From Gulosibacter sp. 10 (lineage in GTDB: Bacteria; Actinomycetota; Actinomycetes; Actinomycetales; Microbacteriaceae): 64,000 nt of DNA. The position numbers were made by a program, and so were the translations under genes. This document shows, in pieces, positions 17,707-27,333 of this stretch. Every line of letters starts with the position of its first letter. Within the stretch, counting starts at the first letter, position 1. The stretch is taken from contig NZ_FUIC01000007.1 of NCBI RefSeq assembly GCF_900163695.1, forward strand, positions 124,001-188,000, written 5' to 3'. The notes under the pieces were generated by a model. That model ran no database searches and was not told the DNA's origin. It saw only the letters and a program-made list of their open reading frames with translations.

Positions 17707-17767
17707 GGTCCCAGTATCCCGCAGCCGACCCGCGCCTATCCCGGCCCGCCCGGGATCGCGAGGGCCG

Positions 17768-18859
17768 TCACATCCATTTCTTGCGCTTGAAGGTGAAGTA
17801 GAGCAGCGCAGCGAAGGCCACCATGGCCCCGACCGCGAGAGGATAGCCGAACACCCAGTGCAGCTCGGGCATGATGTCGAAGTTCATGCCGTACACCGCC
17901 GCGATCAGCGTCGGAGCGAAGAGGATCGCGGCCCAGCCCGAGATCTTCTTCATGTCCTCGTTCTGGCGCTGGGCCACGAGCGTCGCGTTCACGTTGAGGA
18001 TCTGCGCGAGCAGCTCGCGCAGCTCGTTCGTCTCGGTGTTCACGCGAGTCAGGTGGTCGCCGACGTCCTGCAGGTACGCCTGCAGCTCGGCGGGGATGCG
18101 GTACTTGCTCGCGCCCTCGTGGAGCCGCAGCAGGATCTTCGCGAGCGAGGTCGCGGCGTGCTGCACGTCGATGACCTCCTGGCTCAACCGGTAGATGCGC
18201 TCCGCCGCGGCGGGGTCCCCGCTGAACACCTGCCGCTCGATCTGCTCGAGGTCCACCTGGAGCCCGTCCAGCACGGGGCGGTAGCCGTCCACCACCGCGT
18301 CGAGCAGCCGGTAGAGCATCGCCTCCGGGCCGAGGCTCAGCAGCTCGTGGTCGTCGAGGATGGGGGCGCCGTTCCCGAGCGGCGCGTCGGCGTCGTCGGC
18401 GTGCCGCAGCACGTCGGGGCCGATGGTCGCGCCGTTGACGAGCCGTCCGTCCTGGCAGATGATGGCGAGGTTCTGCGACCGCATGACGAGGTGGAACTCG
18501 CTGAACTCCACCTCCTCCCGCGCGTCGAGGTAGCGGGCCGACCTCACGGCGACGAAGAGCACGTCGCCGTAGCGCTCCAGCTTCGGCCGCTGGCCGCCCT
18601 GGAGCAGGTCCTCGGTGAGCAGCGGATGCAGCTGCCACGCCGTCGCGAACTCCGCGATCTCCTCGACATCCGGCCGCGGGAAGACCGTGAGCGTCATGCG
18701 GTCCTCCGACTCCGCCGTGTACCGCAGCGCCTCCTCGAAGTCGCAGCCGGTGTCGAGCTCCAGCGGAACGCCGCGCTCGATCCGGCGCACGAGCACGGGC
18801 GGCCGGGCCTCGTCGCCGCGCGGCGGCTCCTGCCTGCCGAGAAAGCCTTTACGCGCCAT
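17768..18859 (-). CDS. corA: CorA-family magnesium/cobalt transporter
   Basis: A 363-residue pentameric divalent-cation channel. The long N-terminal cytoplasmic domain includes a helical stalk (VDLEQIERQVFSGDPAAAERIYRLSQEVIDVQ). Two C-terminal membrane helices follow, with the diagnostic GMN motif (GMNFDIMPE, about residues 324-332) between them and a basic tail FKRKKWM. Length and motif match CorA. ATG 18859 is the first start with conserved sequence. It sits alone on the minus strand beside an APC transporter gene transcribed the same way, 90 nt apart. A second Mg2+ transporter, MgtE, lies at 33.7-35.1 kb. Confidence 0.93.
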   Translation of the reverse strand: MARKGFLGRQEPPRGDEARPPVLVRRIERGVPLELDTGCDFEEALRYTAESEDRMTLTVFPRPDVEEIAEFATAWQLHPLLTEDLLQGGQRPKLERYGDVLFVAVRSARYLDAREEVEFSEFHLVMRSQNLAIICQDGRLVNGATIGPDVLRHADDADAPLGNGAPILDDHELLSLGPEAMLYRLLDAVVDGYRPVLDGLQVDLEQIERQVFSGDPAAAERIYRLSQEVIDVQHAATSLAKILLRLHEGASKYRIPAELQAYLQDVGDHLTRVNTETNELRELLAQILNVNATLVAQRQNEDMKKISGWAAILFAPTLIAAVYGMNFDIMPELHWVFGYPLAVGAMVAFAALLYFTFKRKKWM

Positions 18860-18949
18860 GCCTCTCCCCTCCGCCGGCCGCGGCCGGCCCGCCCCGTCCG
18901 AGGCGCTTCGATGCTCAGGACAGCCTACGGAGTCCTCGCCGTCCGCGTC

Positions 18950-20371
18950 TCAGAGCGTCATGCGGCCGGTCGCCAGCGCCCAGACGACGGCGAGCGCGAT
19001 CGCGAGGACGACGGCGAAGAGGGCGAGCTCGCCGCGCGTGAACGGCTTCAGCCCCTGCTGCCTGCGCGCGATGACGAACAGCAGCGTGGCCGGGGCGTAG
19101 AACAGCGAGGCGAGCAGGGTGAGCTCGAAGCCCGCCGCGATGAGCAGGAACACGGTGTAGCCGGTGGCGGCCAGCGCGACGACGGCGTCCCGTCGCCCCT
19201 CCCGCTCGCGGCCGAGGCTCAGGCGCAGCGCGAACAGCGAGGTGAGCAGGAACGGGAAGAGCGCCATGACGGCCGTCATGTCGAGCGCGAACGAGAACGC
19301 GTTGTCCGAGAAGACCGTGAGCAGCAGCACGACCTGCGCGAGGAGGGTGCTCGCGAACAGCGCGTTCGACGGCGCCGCCCGGCGGTTCTGCCTGCCGAAG
19401 ATCCTCGGCATGCCGCCGTCCTGCGCAGCGGCGTAGATGACCTCGGCGGCCATCATGGTCCAGGCGAGATACGCCCCGAGCACGGCGACGATGAGGCCGA
19501 CCCCGACGAAGACCGACGCCCACGGCCCGACGACGGCCTCGAGCACGCCCGCCATCGACGGCTGCTGCAGCCGCGCGATCTCGCTCACGGGCAGCACGCC
19601 GTAGGAGAGCACGGTCACGGCCGCGAAGATCGACAGCACCGTCAGGAATCCGAGCACCGTCGCGCGGCCGACGTCCCGCCTGCGCCGGGCGTGCCGCGAG
19701 AACACGCTCGCGCCCTCGATGCCGAGGAAGACGAACACGGTCACGAGCATGGTGCCCCGCAACTGCTCGAACACCGGCCCGGCGTGCTCGGCGCCGCTCC
19801 AGTTCTCGGCGAACACGGCCGGGTCGAGCGCCGCCGCCGCGATCACGAGGAAGACCACGATGGGGATCACCTTCGCGATGGTCACGATGCGGTTCAGCGC
19901 GGCCGCCTGCTGGGCGCCCGCGCGGAGCAGCAGGTAGAAGGCCCAGAGCCCGAGCGAGGAGAGGCCGATCGCGAGCGGGGTGCTGCCCTGCCCGAGCGCG
20001 GGGAACCACTGGCCCAGCGTGGACATGATGAGCACCCAGTAGGTGACGTTGCCGATGCACGAGCTCGCCCAGTAGCCCGCGGCCGCGAAGAAGCCGACGT
20101 ACTGCCCGAATCCGTTCCGGGCGTAGGTGTAGACGCCCGTGTCGAGGTCGGGCCGGCGCAGCGCCAGGCGCTGGAAGACCAGGGCGATGGCGAACATGCC
20201 CGCGCCCGCGAGGCCCCAGGTGAGCAGGGCGCCGGCGACACCCGTGCTCTGCGCGAAGCGCTGCGGCAGCGAGAACACCCCGGCGCCGACCATCGATCCC
20301 ACGACCATGGCCATGAGCGCGAGGAAGGACACGGTGCCGGGCGCCTCGGCAGCCACGGGGCGGCGCGCCAT
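18950..20371 (-). CDS. APC-family basic amino-acid/polyamine antiporter (ArcD-like)
   Basis: A 473-residue transporter with about twelve to thirteen membrane segments. The N-terminal helix carries SLMAMVVGSMVGAGVFSLP-type sequence (GSMVGAGVFSLPQRFAQ, about residues 22-38), the substrate-binding unwound segment of the basic amino-acid/polyamine antiporter branch. DTGVYTYARNGFGQYVGF and the later GIEGASVFSRHARRRRDVG are also typical of arginine/ornithine exchangers. ATG 20371 is chosen for AAGGAGCCCCGC; the open frame extends to 21562 but overlaps a phosphatase gene. No arginine deiminase genes are nearby, so the physiological substrate is unproven. Confidence 0.88.
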   Translation of the reverse strand: MARRPVAAEAPGTVSFLALMAMVVGSMVGAGVFSLPQRFAQSTGVAGALLTWGLAGAGMFAIALVFQRLALRRPDLDTGVYTYARNGFGQYVGFFAAAGYWASSCIGNVTYWVLIMSTLGQWFPALGQGSTPLAIGLSSLGLWAFYLLLRAGAQQAAALNRIVTIAKVIPIVVFLVIAAAALDPAVFAENWSGAEHAGPVFEQLRGTMLVTVFVFLGIEGASVFSRHARRRRDVGRATVLGFLTVLSIFAAVTVLSYGVLPVSEIARLQQPSMAGVLEAVVGPWASVFVGVGLIVAVLGAYLAWTMMAAEVIYAAAQDGGMPRIFGRQNRRAAPSNALFASTLLAQVVLLLTVFSDNAFSFALDMTAVMALFPFLLTSLFALRLSLGREREGRRDAVVALAATGYTVFLLIAAGFELTLLASLFYAPATLLFVIARRQQGLKPFTRGELALFAVVLAIALAVVWALATGRMTL

Positions 20372-20729
20372 GCGGGGCTCCTTCCCGGCGGGTTCGAGGA
20401 TGCGGTGGACGCGGCTCGAGGCGTCCCAGACCGGTCCCCGCGGAGGCGGATGCCCTCGTGACGGCGGACGATGCGCTCGGCACGACGCCGGAAGCAGCGA
20501 TGCCGGCCGATCTGGACGAGCCATCGGCCAGCGGCGCCAATTACACCAGACTCGCGCGCGCCCGCGCAACCGGCGCGGGCCGGCGCCGCAGCCTTCCCCG
20601 GAGCCCGGTGCAGTAGCGTGGGGCAGCATGCCGATTCCTGCCGCCACGCGATGCCGCCCGACGGGCCCCGCATCCGGCCCGTCGCCGATCGTCCTCAGCG
20701 CCGACCCCGCCCGCCCGGCCTGATCCGGC
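20372..20729. other. Divergent intergenic region, APC transporter / PAP2 phosphatase
   Basis: This 358-nt stretch between divergently transcribed genes must contain both promoters. A TGTAAT hexamer on the minus strand near 20540 is a candidate -10 for the transporter gene. I see no hairpin, operator palindrome or small ORF with a ribosome site. Confidence 0.4.
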
Positions 20730-21377
20730 ATGGAGGATGTGCTGACGCGTCGACGCGTCCAACTCGGCCTGGGCCTCGGCCTGCTCGCGCTCGCGCTCGC
20801 CATCGGCGCGCTGGTCGCCTGGGGTCCGGATCCCACGGCGCTGGACCGGTGGTGGAACGGCCTGATCGCGGAAACCCGGGCCCCGTGGCTCGTCGCGGTC
20901 GCGCACGGGCTGGACCGGGTCGGCGGCGGGGTCATCGGGGTCTGGATCGCGCCCGTCCTCATCGCCGCGGCTGTGACCGCCCTGCGGGGCTGGCGGACGG
21001 GCGTCTTCGCCATCGCGGCCTTCGCGTTCAGCGCCGGCCTCGTGCAGATCCTCAAGCACCTCTTCGCCAGGGCGCGGCCGGAGGATCTCATGGTGACGAG
21101 CGATTTCGGCTCGTTCCCCTCCGGCCACACCGCCAACGCGGCGACCATCGCCGTGGTGCTGTGGCTGCTCTTCCCGCGCGTCGCGGTGCTCGTCGCCGGC
21201 ATCGCCTGGACCGTGCTCATGGGGTTCTCGCGCACCGTCGTCGCGGCGCACTGGACCACCGACACGCTCGCGGGCGCGGTCCTGGGCGTCGCCGCCGCGC
21301 TGCTGTGCGGCGCGGCGCTGCTCGCGTGGTCCCGGCCGAGAGCGCCCGGGGAGCGGCGCGCCGAGGGCTCAGGCTGA
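20730..21377 (+). CDS. PAP2-superfamily phosphatase (membrane)
   Basis: A 215-residue membrane acid phosphatase with about five or six helices. The three-part active site is visible: KHLFARARP (about 109-117), FPSGH (129-133, catalytic His) and SRTVVAAHWTTD (167-178, nucleophilic His and Asp). Such enzymes dephosphorylate phosphatidate, undecaprenyl pyrophosphate or similar lipid phosphates at the outer face of the membrane. The exact lipid cannot be told. ATG 20730 opens the first helix region. The last 9 nt overlap the convergent VOC gene. Confidence 0.88.
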   Translation: MEDVLTRRRVQLGLGLGLLALALAIGALVAWGPDPTALDRWWNGLIAETRAPWLVAVAHGLDRVGGGVIGVWIAPVLIAAAVTALRGWRTGVFAIAAFAFSAGLVQILKHLFARARPEDLMVTSDFGSFPSGHTANAATIAVVLWLLFPRVAVLVAGIAWTVLMGFSRTVVAAHWTTDTLAGAVLGVAAALLCGAALLAWSRPRAPGERRAEGSG

Positions 21378-21890
21378 GGCGCCGCCCTCCTGCGCCGCCG
21401 CCCATTCGGCCACGCGGCGCGCGCTCTCCTCCTCGGACAGGTCCTCGACCCTGGACATGATGGACCACCGCACGCCGAACGGATCCCTGACGGAGGCAAA
21501 GCGGTCGCCGGACACGAAGTTCGAGAGCGGCTCGCGGATGGTCGCGCCGGCGGCCTCGGCACGCGCGACGACCGCGTCGGCGTCCTCGACGTACAGGCCC
21601 ATCGAATAGCAGTCCGCCTCCCCCTCGGGCGCGGACACCAGTCCGAAGTCGGGGTTGGGCTCGCCGAGCTGCAGCTGGCCCTGCTGGAAGGCGAGCACGG
21701 CGTGCACGATCAGCCCGCCCATCTCGGTCACGTCCACGACGCGGGCGTCGAAGACCGACTTGTAGAATTCGATCGCCTCCCCTGCGTTCCCGATGGCGAG
21801 AAACGGGGTGAGGCTGGTCACGCCGTGCGGGACGCCCCTGGTGGTATGCGCGCCGGTGGCGCCGCGGTCGGATGCGTTGTGTTCGTTCAT
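21369..21890 (-). CDS. VOC-family (glyoxalase/PhnB-like) protein
   Basis: A 173-residue vicinal-oxygen-chelate fold protein. TPFLAIGNAGEAIEFYKSVFDARVV is the PhnB-type opening, VLAFQQGQLQLGEPNPDFG the middle strand, and SVRDPFGVRWSIMSRVEDL the closing strand with the usual DPFG turn. PhnB-like members often lack measurable enzyme activity, and the function is open. ATG 21890 has no good ribosome site. It is divergent from an AraC regulator 60 nt away, a common regulator/target arrangement. The 3' end overlaps the PAP2 gene by 9 nt. Confidence 0.82.
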   Translation of the reverse strand: MNEHNASDRGATGAHTTRGVPHGVTSLTPFLAIGNAGEAIEFYKSVFDARVVDVTEMGGLIVHAVLAFQQGQLQLGEPNPDFGLVSAPEGEADCYSMGLYVEDADAVVARAEAAGATIREPLSNFVSGDRFASVRDPFGVRWSIMSRVEDLSEEESARRVAEWAAAQEGGASA

Positions 21891-21950
21891 GCGGCAACAG
21901 TAGGCCGCCGCGCGGGCGCGGGGCTTGAAGATTCGCGACGGGAGGGCGCC

Positions 21951-22787
21951 ATGCCGCAGGAACCGGATCCCCGGGGCGTCCTCTACCCGTCGAGGCTGCC
22001 CTCGTTCGCGAGGATCCTCGCGCCGCCCGACCTCGCCGACCGGGTCCGCTGGTTCTGGATCCCGCGCTGGCGGCTGCCGCCGGGGCGGGTCTCCCGGCAG
22101 GAGGTGCTGCCCTTCCCCGCCTCCAACCTCGTGGTCGAGCCCGGAGGTGTCTCCTTCGTGGGCCCGCAGACCCGTATCTTGCACCGCGATCTCGCCGGCG
22201 CAGGCTGGGCCGTGGGTGCGCTGCTGCGGCCGGCCGGCGCGGCGGGCCTGCTCCCCGGCGCCTCCTCGCTCTCGACGCTCCGCGATGCCGAGGCCCCCTT
22301 CGAGGCGGCGGACCTGCACCGCTCGATCGCCGAGGCGATGGCCGGGCCCGAAGACGGGGAGGCCGAGGCTCGCGCGGCAGCGCGCTTCGCGGACTGGGCC
22401 GCCGCGACCATCCCGCCGCCCGGCGAGGAGGCGCTGCTCGCGAACCGTCTCGAGGAGGTCGTGGCGGCGGACCGCGACGTCCTCCGCGTCGAGCAGCTCG
22501 CCGAGCGGCTCGCGATCTCGCCCCGATCGCTGCAGCGCCTCGCCCGGCGCTGGATCGGGCTTCCGCCGCTCGCGGTGATCCGCCGCTATCGGCTGCAGGA
22601 GGCGGCGCAGCGGCTGCGGGAGGACCCTGAGGCCGGGATCGCCCGCACCGCGGCCGAGCTCGGCTACGCGGATCACGCGCATCTCACCGCCGATTTCCGG
22701 TCGGTGCTGGGGTTCACGCCGAGCCGCTACCGGCGGGACCACGCCCGGCCCGACGGGGACGACGAAACGACTCGCGAGGACCGCTGA
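21951..22787 (+). CDS. AraC-family transcriptional regulator
   Basis: A 278-residue regulator. The N-terminal 150 residues contain the DUF6597-like segment (RILAPPDLADRVRWFWIPRW, then VLPFPASNLVVEPGG). The C-terminal AraC double helix-turn-helix spans about 175-265 (LRVEQLAERLAISPRSLQRL and IARTAAELGYADHAHLTADFRSVLG-type second HTH). ATG 21951 follows GGGAGGGCGCC. Being divergent from the VOC gene, it probably controls that gene. No operator repeat was evident in the 60-nt gap. Confidence 0.87.
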   Translation: MPQEPDPRGVLYPSRLPSFARILAPPDLADRVRWFWIPRWRLPPGRVSRQEVLPFPASNLVVEPGGVSFVGPQTRILHRDLAGAGWAVGALLRPAGAAGLLPGASSLSTLRDAEAPFEAADLHRSIAEAMAGPEDGEAEARAAARFADWAAATIPPPGEEALLANRLEEVVAADRDVLRVEQLAERLAISPRSLQRLARRWIGLPPLAVIRRYRLQEAAQRLREDPEAGIARTAAELGYADHAHLTADFRSVLGFTPSRYRRDHARPDGDDETTREDR

Positions 22788-23221
22788 GCTGGCGTTCCCA
22801 GCGGGTCTTCCAGCCAGGACCCGGTTCCTCGATGCAGACCGGCTATTCATGACGCAGGAGGAAAGAGCGAAATTCGTGGGGCTTCCTCCAACAGCCCTGC
22901 GATCCACCCTCGCCAACGCCCTTCCGCCTTGACACCAGGACGAATCCGCTACAAGATTTGGAGCGTTCCAAATGGCGAGCACACCTCGTCGAGTGGAGCC
23001 CGTCCGGACTGGCCGGCCAGAACAACGAAGCTCATCCGGCAGGGCCGAGGCGGACAAGTCTGTCAAACCGTTACCCGAACTTGACCGCATGGCCGATCAT
23101 TGGGGAACCGAGCAGGTACTCTAAGCTCGAGCGGTTGGCTTGTGAAGACAACAACTCAAAATCACGCGCGCGGACATCGTCGTCCGAGCGTATTCAATGA
23201 GAAACACAATGGAGTGAAATC
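22788..23221. other. 434-nt gap before the sugar ABC operon
   Basis: The first part has a short GCTGG/CCAGC hairpin right after the AraC stop and a 27-codon frame (ATG 22849 to TGA 22932) with no recognisable content. The middle holds the promoter and palindrome described separately. From about 22930 onward the sequence is visibly less GC-rich and richer in AA/TT than the flanks, marking the left end of the sugar cassette. The 5' leader of the operon would be about 250 nt long; I see no known riboswitch in it. Confidence 0.5.
22929..22973 (+). promoter_or_regulatory. Promoter with LacI-type operator for the sugar ABC operon
   Basis: A consensus -35, TTGACA (22929-22934), is followed after 17 nt by CAAGAT (22952-22957). 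Overlapping the -10 is the palindrome ATTTGGAGCGTTCCAAAT (22956-22973): half-sites match at 8 of 9 positions with a central CG, the usual LacI-family operator geometry. The LacI-type gene at 27601 is the obvious candidate repressor. Confidence 0.65.
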
Positions 23222-24214
23222 ATGTTGAAGAGTGTCAGACGCTGGACGCGCCTCGGAATCGCGGCACTTGCCGCAACGAGCGCCATACTTCTCGCAGCCT
23301 GCAGCGGACCGGCCGGTGTGCAAGGCGAGAACGCCGCAGAGGGGGCGGGCGAGACGACTCTCAAGGTCGCCCTGATCACCCACTCGACTCCTGGTGACAC
23401 GTTCTGGGACATCCTTCGCAAGGGTGCTGAAGCGGCAGCCGCGAAGAACGGGATCGAGCTGCTGTACAGCTCGGACCCGGACGGAGCCCGCCAGTCCCAG
23501 CTCGTGGAGCAGGCGATCGATCAAGGCGTGGACGGCATCGTCGTCACCCTGGCGAAACCCGAGGCGATGGCTTCCGCGGTGCAGAAGGCCACCGATGCGG
23601 GCATCCCGGTATTCAGCATCAACGCCGGTGAGGATGCGTGGGAGGATATGGGCGTTCTCGCGCACTTCGGCCAGGACGAGACCGTCGCCGGCAACGCGGC
23701 CGGTGAGAAATTCAACGAGCTGGGGGCGCAGAGCGTGCTGTGCGTCATTCAGGAGCAGGGGCATGTCGGCCTCGAGTCTCGCTGCGCGGGCGTCGAGGAG
23801 ACGCTCGAAGGCGAAATGGAGATCATCTACGTGACCGCCGCCGACCCGACGAATATCTCCTCCACGATCACGGCAAAGCTGCAAACCGATAGCTCGATCG
23901 ACTATGTGCTCACACTCGGTGCTCCCCAGGCCCCGATCGCTCTCGAATCCATCGCCGAAGCGGGCAGTAGCGCCCAACTCGCGACCTTCGACATGAACCC
24001 GGACGTCGCGGAGGGCCTTGGAAATGGCGACCTCGTCTTCGCGATCGATCAGCAGCCGTACCTGCAGGGGTACTCCGCAGTCGACGCCGTGTGGCTCTAC
24101 AAGACCAATGCGAACGTCCTCGGCGGCGGACAGCCCGTACTGACGGGCCCGGCGGTCATCACCCCGGATCAAGCAGACACCCTGAGCGAGTACGTCAACA
24201 ACGGCACCCGCTGA
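23222..24214 (+). CDS. Sugar ABC transporter substrate-binding lipoprotein
   Basis: A 330-residue secreted binding protein of the Peripla_BP_4 (ribose/fructose-binding) type. A lipoprotein signal (LLAAC, Cys27) is followed by VALITHSTPGDTFWDILRKGAE, the family's first strand and ligand loop. GVDGIVVTLAKPEAM, FSINAGED, AHFGQDE and FAIDQQPYLQGY are typical ligand and hinge segments. GGAGTGAAATC precedes ATG 23222. It is the first gene of a binding-protein/permease/ATPase operon. FQPYLQ-type endings are seen in FrcB-like proteins, but the sugar is not determined. Confidence 0.9.
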   Translation: MLKSVRRWTRLGIAALAATSAILLAACSGPAGVQGENAAEGAGETTLKVALITHSTPGDTFWDILRKGAEAAAAKNGIELLYSSDPDGARQSQLVEQAIDQGVDGIVVTLAKPEAMASAVQKATDAGIPVFSINAGEDAWEDMGVLAHFGQDETVAGNAAGEKFNELGAQSVLCVIQEQGHVGLESRCAGVEETLEGEMEIIYVTAADPTNISSTITAKLQTDSSIDYVLTLGAPQAPIALESIAEAGSSAQLATFDMNPDVAEGLGNGDLVFAIDQQPYLQGYSAVDAVWLYKTNANVLGGGQPVLTGPAVITPDQADTLSEYVNNGTR

Positions 24215-24245
24215 CCGACCGCACCGAGCCCAAGGAACCTGATTC

Positions 24246-25295
24246 ATGAATGCTCAAGTAGCAACCAAGTCAGGCGACGAGCGGATCGCTTCCGCCTCCG
24301 TCTTCGTGCGTTTCTTCACGAAGCCGGAGGCGGGTGCCACCGCCGCCGCGGTAGTGCTGGCAGTCCTCTTCGCGGTCGTCGCTCCCCAGTTCACACAACC
24401 CGCCTCGATCGCGACGACGCTCTACGGGGCTTCCACGGTCGGCATCATGGCCGTCGGCGTATCACTGCTGATGATCGGCGGGGAGGTCGATCTGTCGGCC
24501 GGTGTGGCGGTCACTACCGCCGGACTCGCCGGCGCACTGACGATCTACTGGTTCGGCTCGAATGTCTGGCTAGGCGTCATCGTCTCGCTGGCCATCTCGC
24601 TGGGAATCGGACTCCTCAACGGCTGGCTTCTGACGAAGACACGGCTCGCGAGCTTCATCGTGACGCTGGCGACCTTCTTCATGCTGACCGGTCTCAACCT
24701 CGGTCTTACCCGCCTCATCACCGGGGGCGTGGCCACGCCTACGATCGCACCGGCGGCCGGCTTCGATGCCGCTGCGGCGATATTCGCCGCGGACATCCCG
24801 ATTTTCGGCGTAAGTGTGAAGATCACGGTCATCTACTGGATCGCGCTGGTGATCGTCGCCACTTGGATCCTCAAGCGCACGCGCGTGGGCAACTGGATCT
24901 TCGCAAGCGGTGGTGCTCCCGAAGCGGCTCGCGCTGTCGGCGTACCCGTAGTTCGGACGAAGATCGGACTCTACATGGGAGTGAGCTTCTGCGCCTGGCT
25001 GCTGGGCATGCACCAGCTCTTTGCGTTCCGAACCGTGCAGTCCGGCGAAGGAGTCGGCAACGAGTTCCTCTACATCATCGCCGCGGTCGTCGGCGGGTGC
25101 CTCATGACGGGCGGCTATGGCAGTGCGATCGGCGGTGCGATCGGCGCCCTGATCTACGGCATGGCGCTCAAGGGCGTCGTATACGCCGAGTGGAACCCGG
25201 ACTGGTTGAAGTTCTTCCTCGGCGCCATGCTCCTCGGCGCGACGGTACTGAACTTCACACTGCAACGGCGCGCAGGTAAAGGAGGGAAAAAATGA
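24246..25295 (+). CDS. Sugar ABC transporter permease (RbsC/FrcC type)
   Basis: A 349-residue membrane subunit with about nine to ten hydrophobic helices. [30 protein letters not shown] is the hallmark of the BPD_transp_2 ribose-type permeases, with the GGEVDLSAG loop near residues 80-88. [23 protein letters not shown] and [24 protein letters not shown] are also typical. It lies 31 nt after the binding-protein gene and overlaps the ATPase start by 4 nt (ATGA). A single permease gene implies a homodimeric channel. Confidence 0.9.
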   Translation: MNAQVATKSGDERIASASVFVRFFTKPEAGATAAAVVLAVLFAVVAPQFTQPASIATTLYGASTVGIMAVGVSLLMIGGEVDLSAGVAVTTAGLAGALTIYWFGSNVWLGVIVSLAISLGIGLLNGWLLTKTRLASFIVTLATFFMLTGLNLGLTRLITGGVATPTIAPAAGFDAAAAIFAADIPIFGVSVKITVIYWIALVIVATWILKRTRVGNWIFASGGAPEAARAVGVPVVRTKIGLYMGVSFCAWLLGMHQLFAFRTVQSGEGVGNEFLYIIAAVVGGCLMTGGYGSAIGGAIGALIYGMALKGVVYAEWNPDWLKFFLGAMLLGATVLNFTLQRRAGKGGKK

Positions 25296-26206
25296 ACACC
25301 ACTGCAACGGCCGAGAAGCCACTCGTCGAGTTGCGAGACGCGGGAAAGCGGTACGGCAACATCATCGCTCTCCGAGACGTCAGCCTGAAAGTGGCCAGCG
25401 GCGAAGTCATGTGCGTACTCGGCGACAACGGTGCCGGCAAATCGACCTTGATCAAGATCATCGCCGGCCTGCATCAGAACACCGAGGGCACCTATCTCGT
25501 CGACGGTGAAGCGGTCAGATTCTCATCGCCCCGAGACGCGCTCAACCGTGGTATTGCAACGGTCTATCAGGACCTCGCTATCGCGCCGCTCATGCCGGTG
25601 TGGCGGAACTTCTTTCTCGGCTCCGAGATCACGAAGGGGTGGGGTCCATTTCGGAGAATGGACGTCGACTTCATGAAGAAGACCGCGAAGCAGGAGCTGC
25701 TGGATATGGGAATCGACCTCCGGGATGTCGACCAGCCCATCGGCACCTTGTCGGGAGGTGAGCGACAGTGCGTCGCGATCGCCCGTGCGGTGTACTTCGG
25801 GGCGAAGGTGCTGATTCTCGACGAGCCGACCGCGGCTCTCGGCGTGAAACAGTCGGGGGTCGTGCTGCGGTATATCGTGCAAGCTCGTGATCGCGGCCTC
25901 GGGGTGATCTTCATCTCGCACAACCCTCACCACGCGTACCCGGTGGGCGACAGATTCCTGCTCCTCAAGCGCGGTCAGAGCATCGGCTACCACGAGAAAT
26001 CGGAGATCACGCTCGAGGAGCTCACCGGCCTCATGGCAGGTGGCGCCGAACTCGAACAGCTCGTCCATGAGCTTCGACAGGCCGGGACGGACACCGACAC
26101 GGTTCGCGTCATCCGCGACGAGATCGAAGACGATTCCTCGGCCGGCGTGGGCCATGTGCCCGTTACCGAGTCCGTCCAAACCCTCCCGCCCGAGGAACGC
26201 ACCTGA
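25292..26206 (+). CDS. Sugar ABC transporter ATP-binding protein, single-domain (FrcA-like)
   Basis: A 304-residue ATPase with one nucleotide-binding domain, unlike the duplicated RbsA/AraG ATPases. Walker A is GDNGAGKST (about 44-52), the signature LSGGERQ (about 151-157), Walker [12 protein letters not shown] (about 170-180), and the H-loop [13 protein letters not shown] 50-residue acidic C-terminal tail follows the domain. The single-domain form is typical of FrcA-like importers. GGAGGGAAAAA precedes ATG 25292. The operon ends at the hairpin 26225-26262. Confidence 0.9.
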   Translation: MNTTATAEKPLVELRDAGKRYGNIIALRDVSLKVASGEVMCVLGDNGAGKSTLIKIIAGLHQNTEGTYLVDGEAVRFSSPRDALNRGIATVYQDLAIAPLMPVWRNFFLGSEITKGWGPFRRMDVDFMKKTAKQELLDMGIDLRDVDQPIGTLSGGERQCVAIARAVYFGAKVLILDEPTAALGVKQSGVVLRYIVQARDRGLGVIFISHNPHHAYPVGDRFLLLKRGQSIGYHEKSEITLEELTGLMAGGAELEQLVHELRQAGTDTDTVRVIRDEIEDDSSAGVGHVPVTESVQTLPPEERT

Positions 26207-26224
26207 CCTCCGGCAGTACGCAGG

Positions 26225-26262
26225 CGATGACGCGCTCGAGAATTCACTCGAGCGCGTCATCG
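26225..26262. terminator. 16-bp perfect hairpin between convergent genes
   Basis: Arms 26225-26240 and 26247-26262 pair perfectly with a six-base loop and are followed by TTGTTC. It lies 19 nt after the ATPase stop and 49 nt before the end of the convergent oxidoreductase gene, so it can serve both. Confidence 0.82.
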
Positions 26263-26310
26263 TTGTTCACGCACCGCAGATCTGCGCTGCCCGCGCTGCA
26301 GACGGCCCGG

Positions 26311-27333
26311 CTAATCGAGCATCGCTTCGGCCCGGTCGAGCATGCGCAGTGTTCCGATGGTGTCCTCGAGAGGATGCAGTCGCGATTCGGTACGTCCTTC
26401 GGCGACGCACCTCGCCGCTTCCGCGGCCTCGTAGCAGAGGCCGTCCGCCTGAGTACGGACTGCGTAGCGCTCGGTGACCGCGGAGGAGGCATCGTTAGCC
26501 CGCAGCGTCAGAGCCGATGGTGCATAAAACGGTGCCGAGATCTCGAGGACTGCATTCGCCCCTTTGAGGAATGCCTCGGTCGGTGTTCGGGCGTCCAGCG
26601 TGGTGAAAAGCTGCGAGATCGCCGCGCCGTGGCGCAGAGTCAGCGCCACATCGGCGCTCACACCGGTGACGGCCCGGTTGCCGCTTACGTCGATCTGGTC
26701 GGGAGCTCCTCCGAAGACGAACGCGTCGTAGGCGAGCAGGTAGACCCCCAGATCGAGCAGTGATCCGCCACCCAACTCCGGGTCGAAAAGCCGGGCCCCG
26801 GGCTCGGGGGCGAAGTATTCGCCGAGGTCTGCTCGGAAATACTGCAGTTCACCAAGCGCGCCATTCTCGAGCAACTGACGAATGACATCCGCAGCCGGCG
26901 TGAAGCGTGCCCACATCGCCTCCATCGCGAAGAGCCCTCGTTCCCGTGCCAATGCGGAGAGTGCTTCTGCCTCCGCGGCATTAATCGCAAGCGGCTTCTC
27001 GACAAGCACGTGCTTGCCACTTTCCAGGGCGATCCGAGCGCATTCGACATGAAACGGGTGCGGTGTCGCTACGTAGACGATGTCGATGTCCTCGGCCGAG
27101 GCGAGCGCTTCATAGCTTTCATACGAATGCTCGATGTGGTGCTCGCGTGCAAAGTTTTCCCCGCGCGCCCCGCTGCGCGACCCCACCCCGGCAAGCACTT
27201 GATTCGTATGCGTGCGAAGAGAACTCGCGAAATCCCCGGCAATCCGTCCTGGCCCCATGATGCCCCAACGCAGCGTAGGGGCGTTTCGTGGGTCTTCGAT
27301 TCGGGGCTTGGGAATGTGCAGTTGAGTGCTCAT
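26311..27333 (-). CDS. Gfo/Idh/MocA-family oxidoreductase
   Basis: A 340-residue NAD(P)-dependent sugar or polyol dehydrogenase. The N-terminal Rossmann fold has WGIMGPGRIAGDFA (about residues 23-36), YVATPHPFHVE and the EKPLAINAAEAEAL signature whose Lys is catalytic in the family. The C-terminal alpha/beta domain begins near FRADLGEYFAPE and contains GGGSLLDLGVYLLAYDAF. ATG 27333, preceded by GGGAGGAGCGAC, is preferred to the TTG at 27417. Convergent with the sugar ABC operon, it probably oxidises the imported sugar (inference). Confidence 0.88.
   Translation of the reverse strand: MSTQLHIPKPRIEDPRNAPTLRWGIMGPGRIAGDFASSLRTHTNQVLAGVGSRSGARGENFAREHHIEHSYESYEALASAEDIDIVYVATPHPFHVECARIALESGKHVLVEKPLAINAAEAEALSALARERGLFAMEAMWARFTPAADVIRQLLENGALGELQYFRADLGEYFAPEPGARLFDPELGGGSLLDLGVYLLAYDAFVFGGAPDQIDVSGNRAVTGVSADVALTLRHGAAISQLFTTLDARTPTEAFLKGANAVLEISAPFYAPSALTLRANDASSAVTERYAVRTQADGLCYEAAEAARCVAEGRTESRLHPLEDTIGTLRMLDRAEAMLD

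Noticed and set aside
17705-20461. A 918-codon plus-strand open frame antisense to corA and the APC gene
   Set aside because: It is Arg/His/Gln/Glu-rich shadow translation typical of high-GC DNA opposite real genes with clear motifs.
18950-21562. An 870-codon open frame extending upstream of the APC transporter
   Set aside because: The part beyond 20371 overlaps the PAP2 phosphatase, lacks membrane content and has no ribosome site; only 18950-20371 is coding.
22849-22932. 27-codon ORF upstream of the sugar operon
   Set aside because: No recognisable sequence and its stop overlaps the -35 of the operon promoter; not convincing as a gene.
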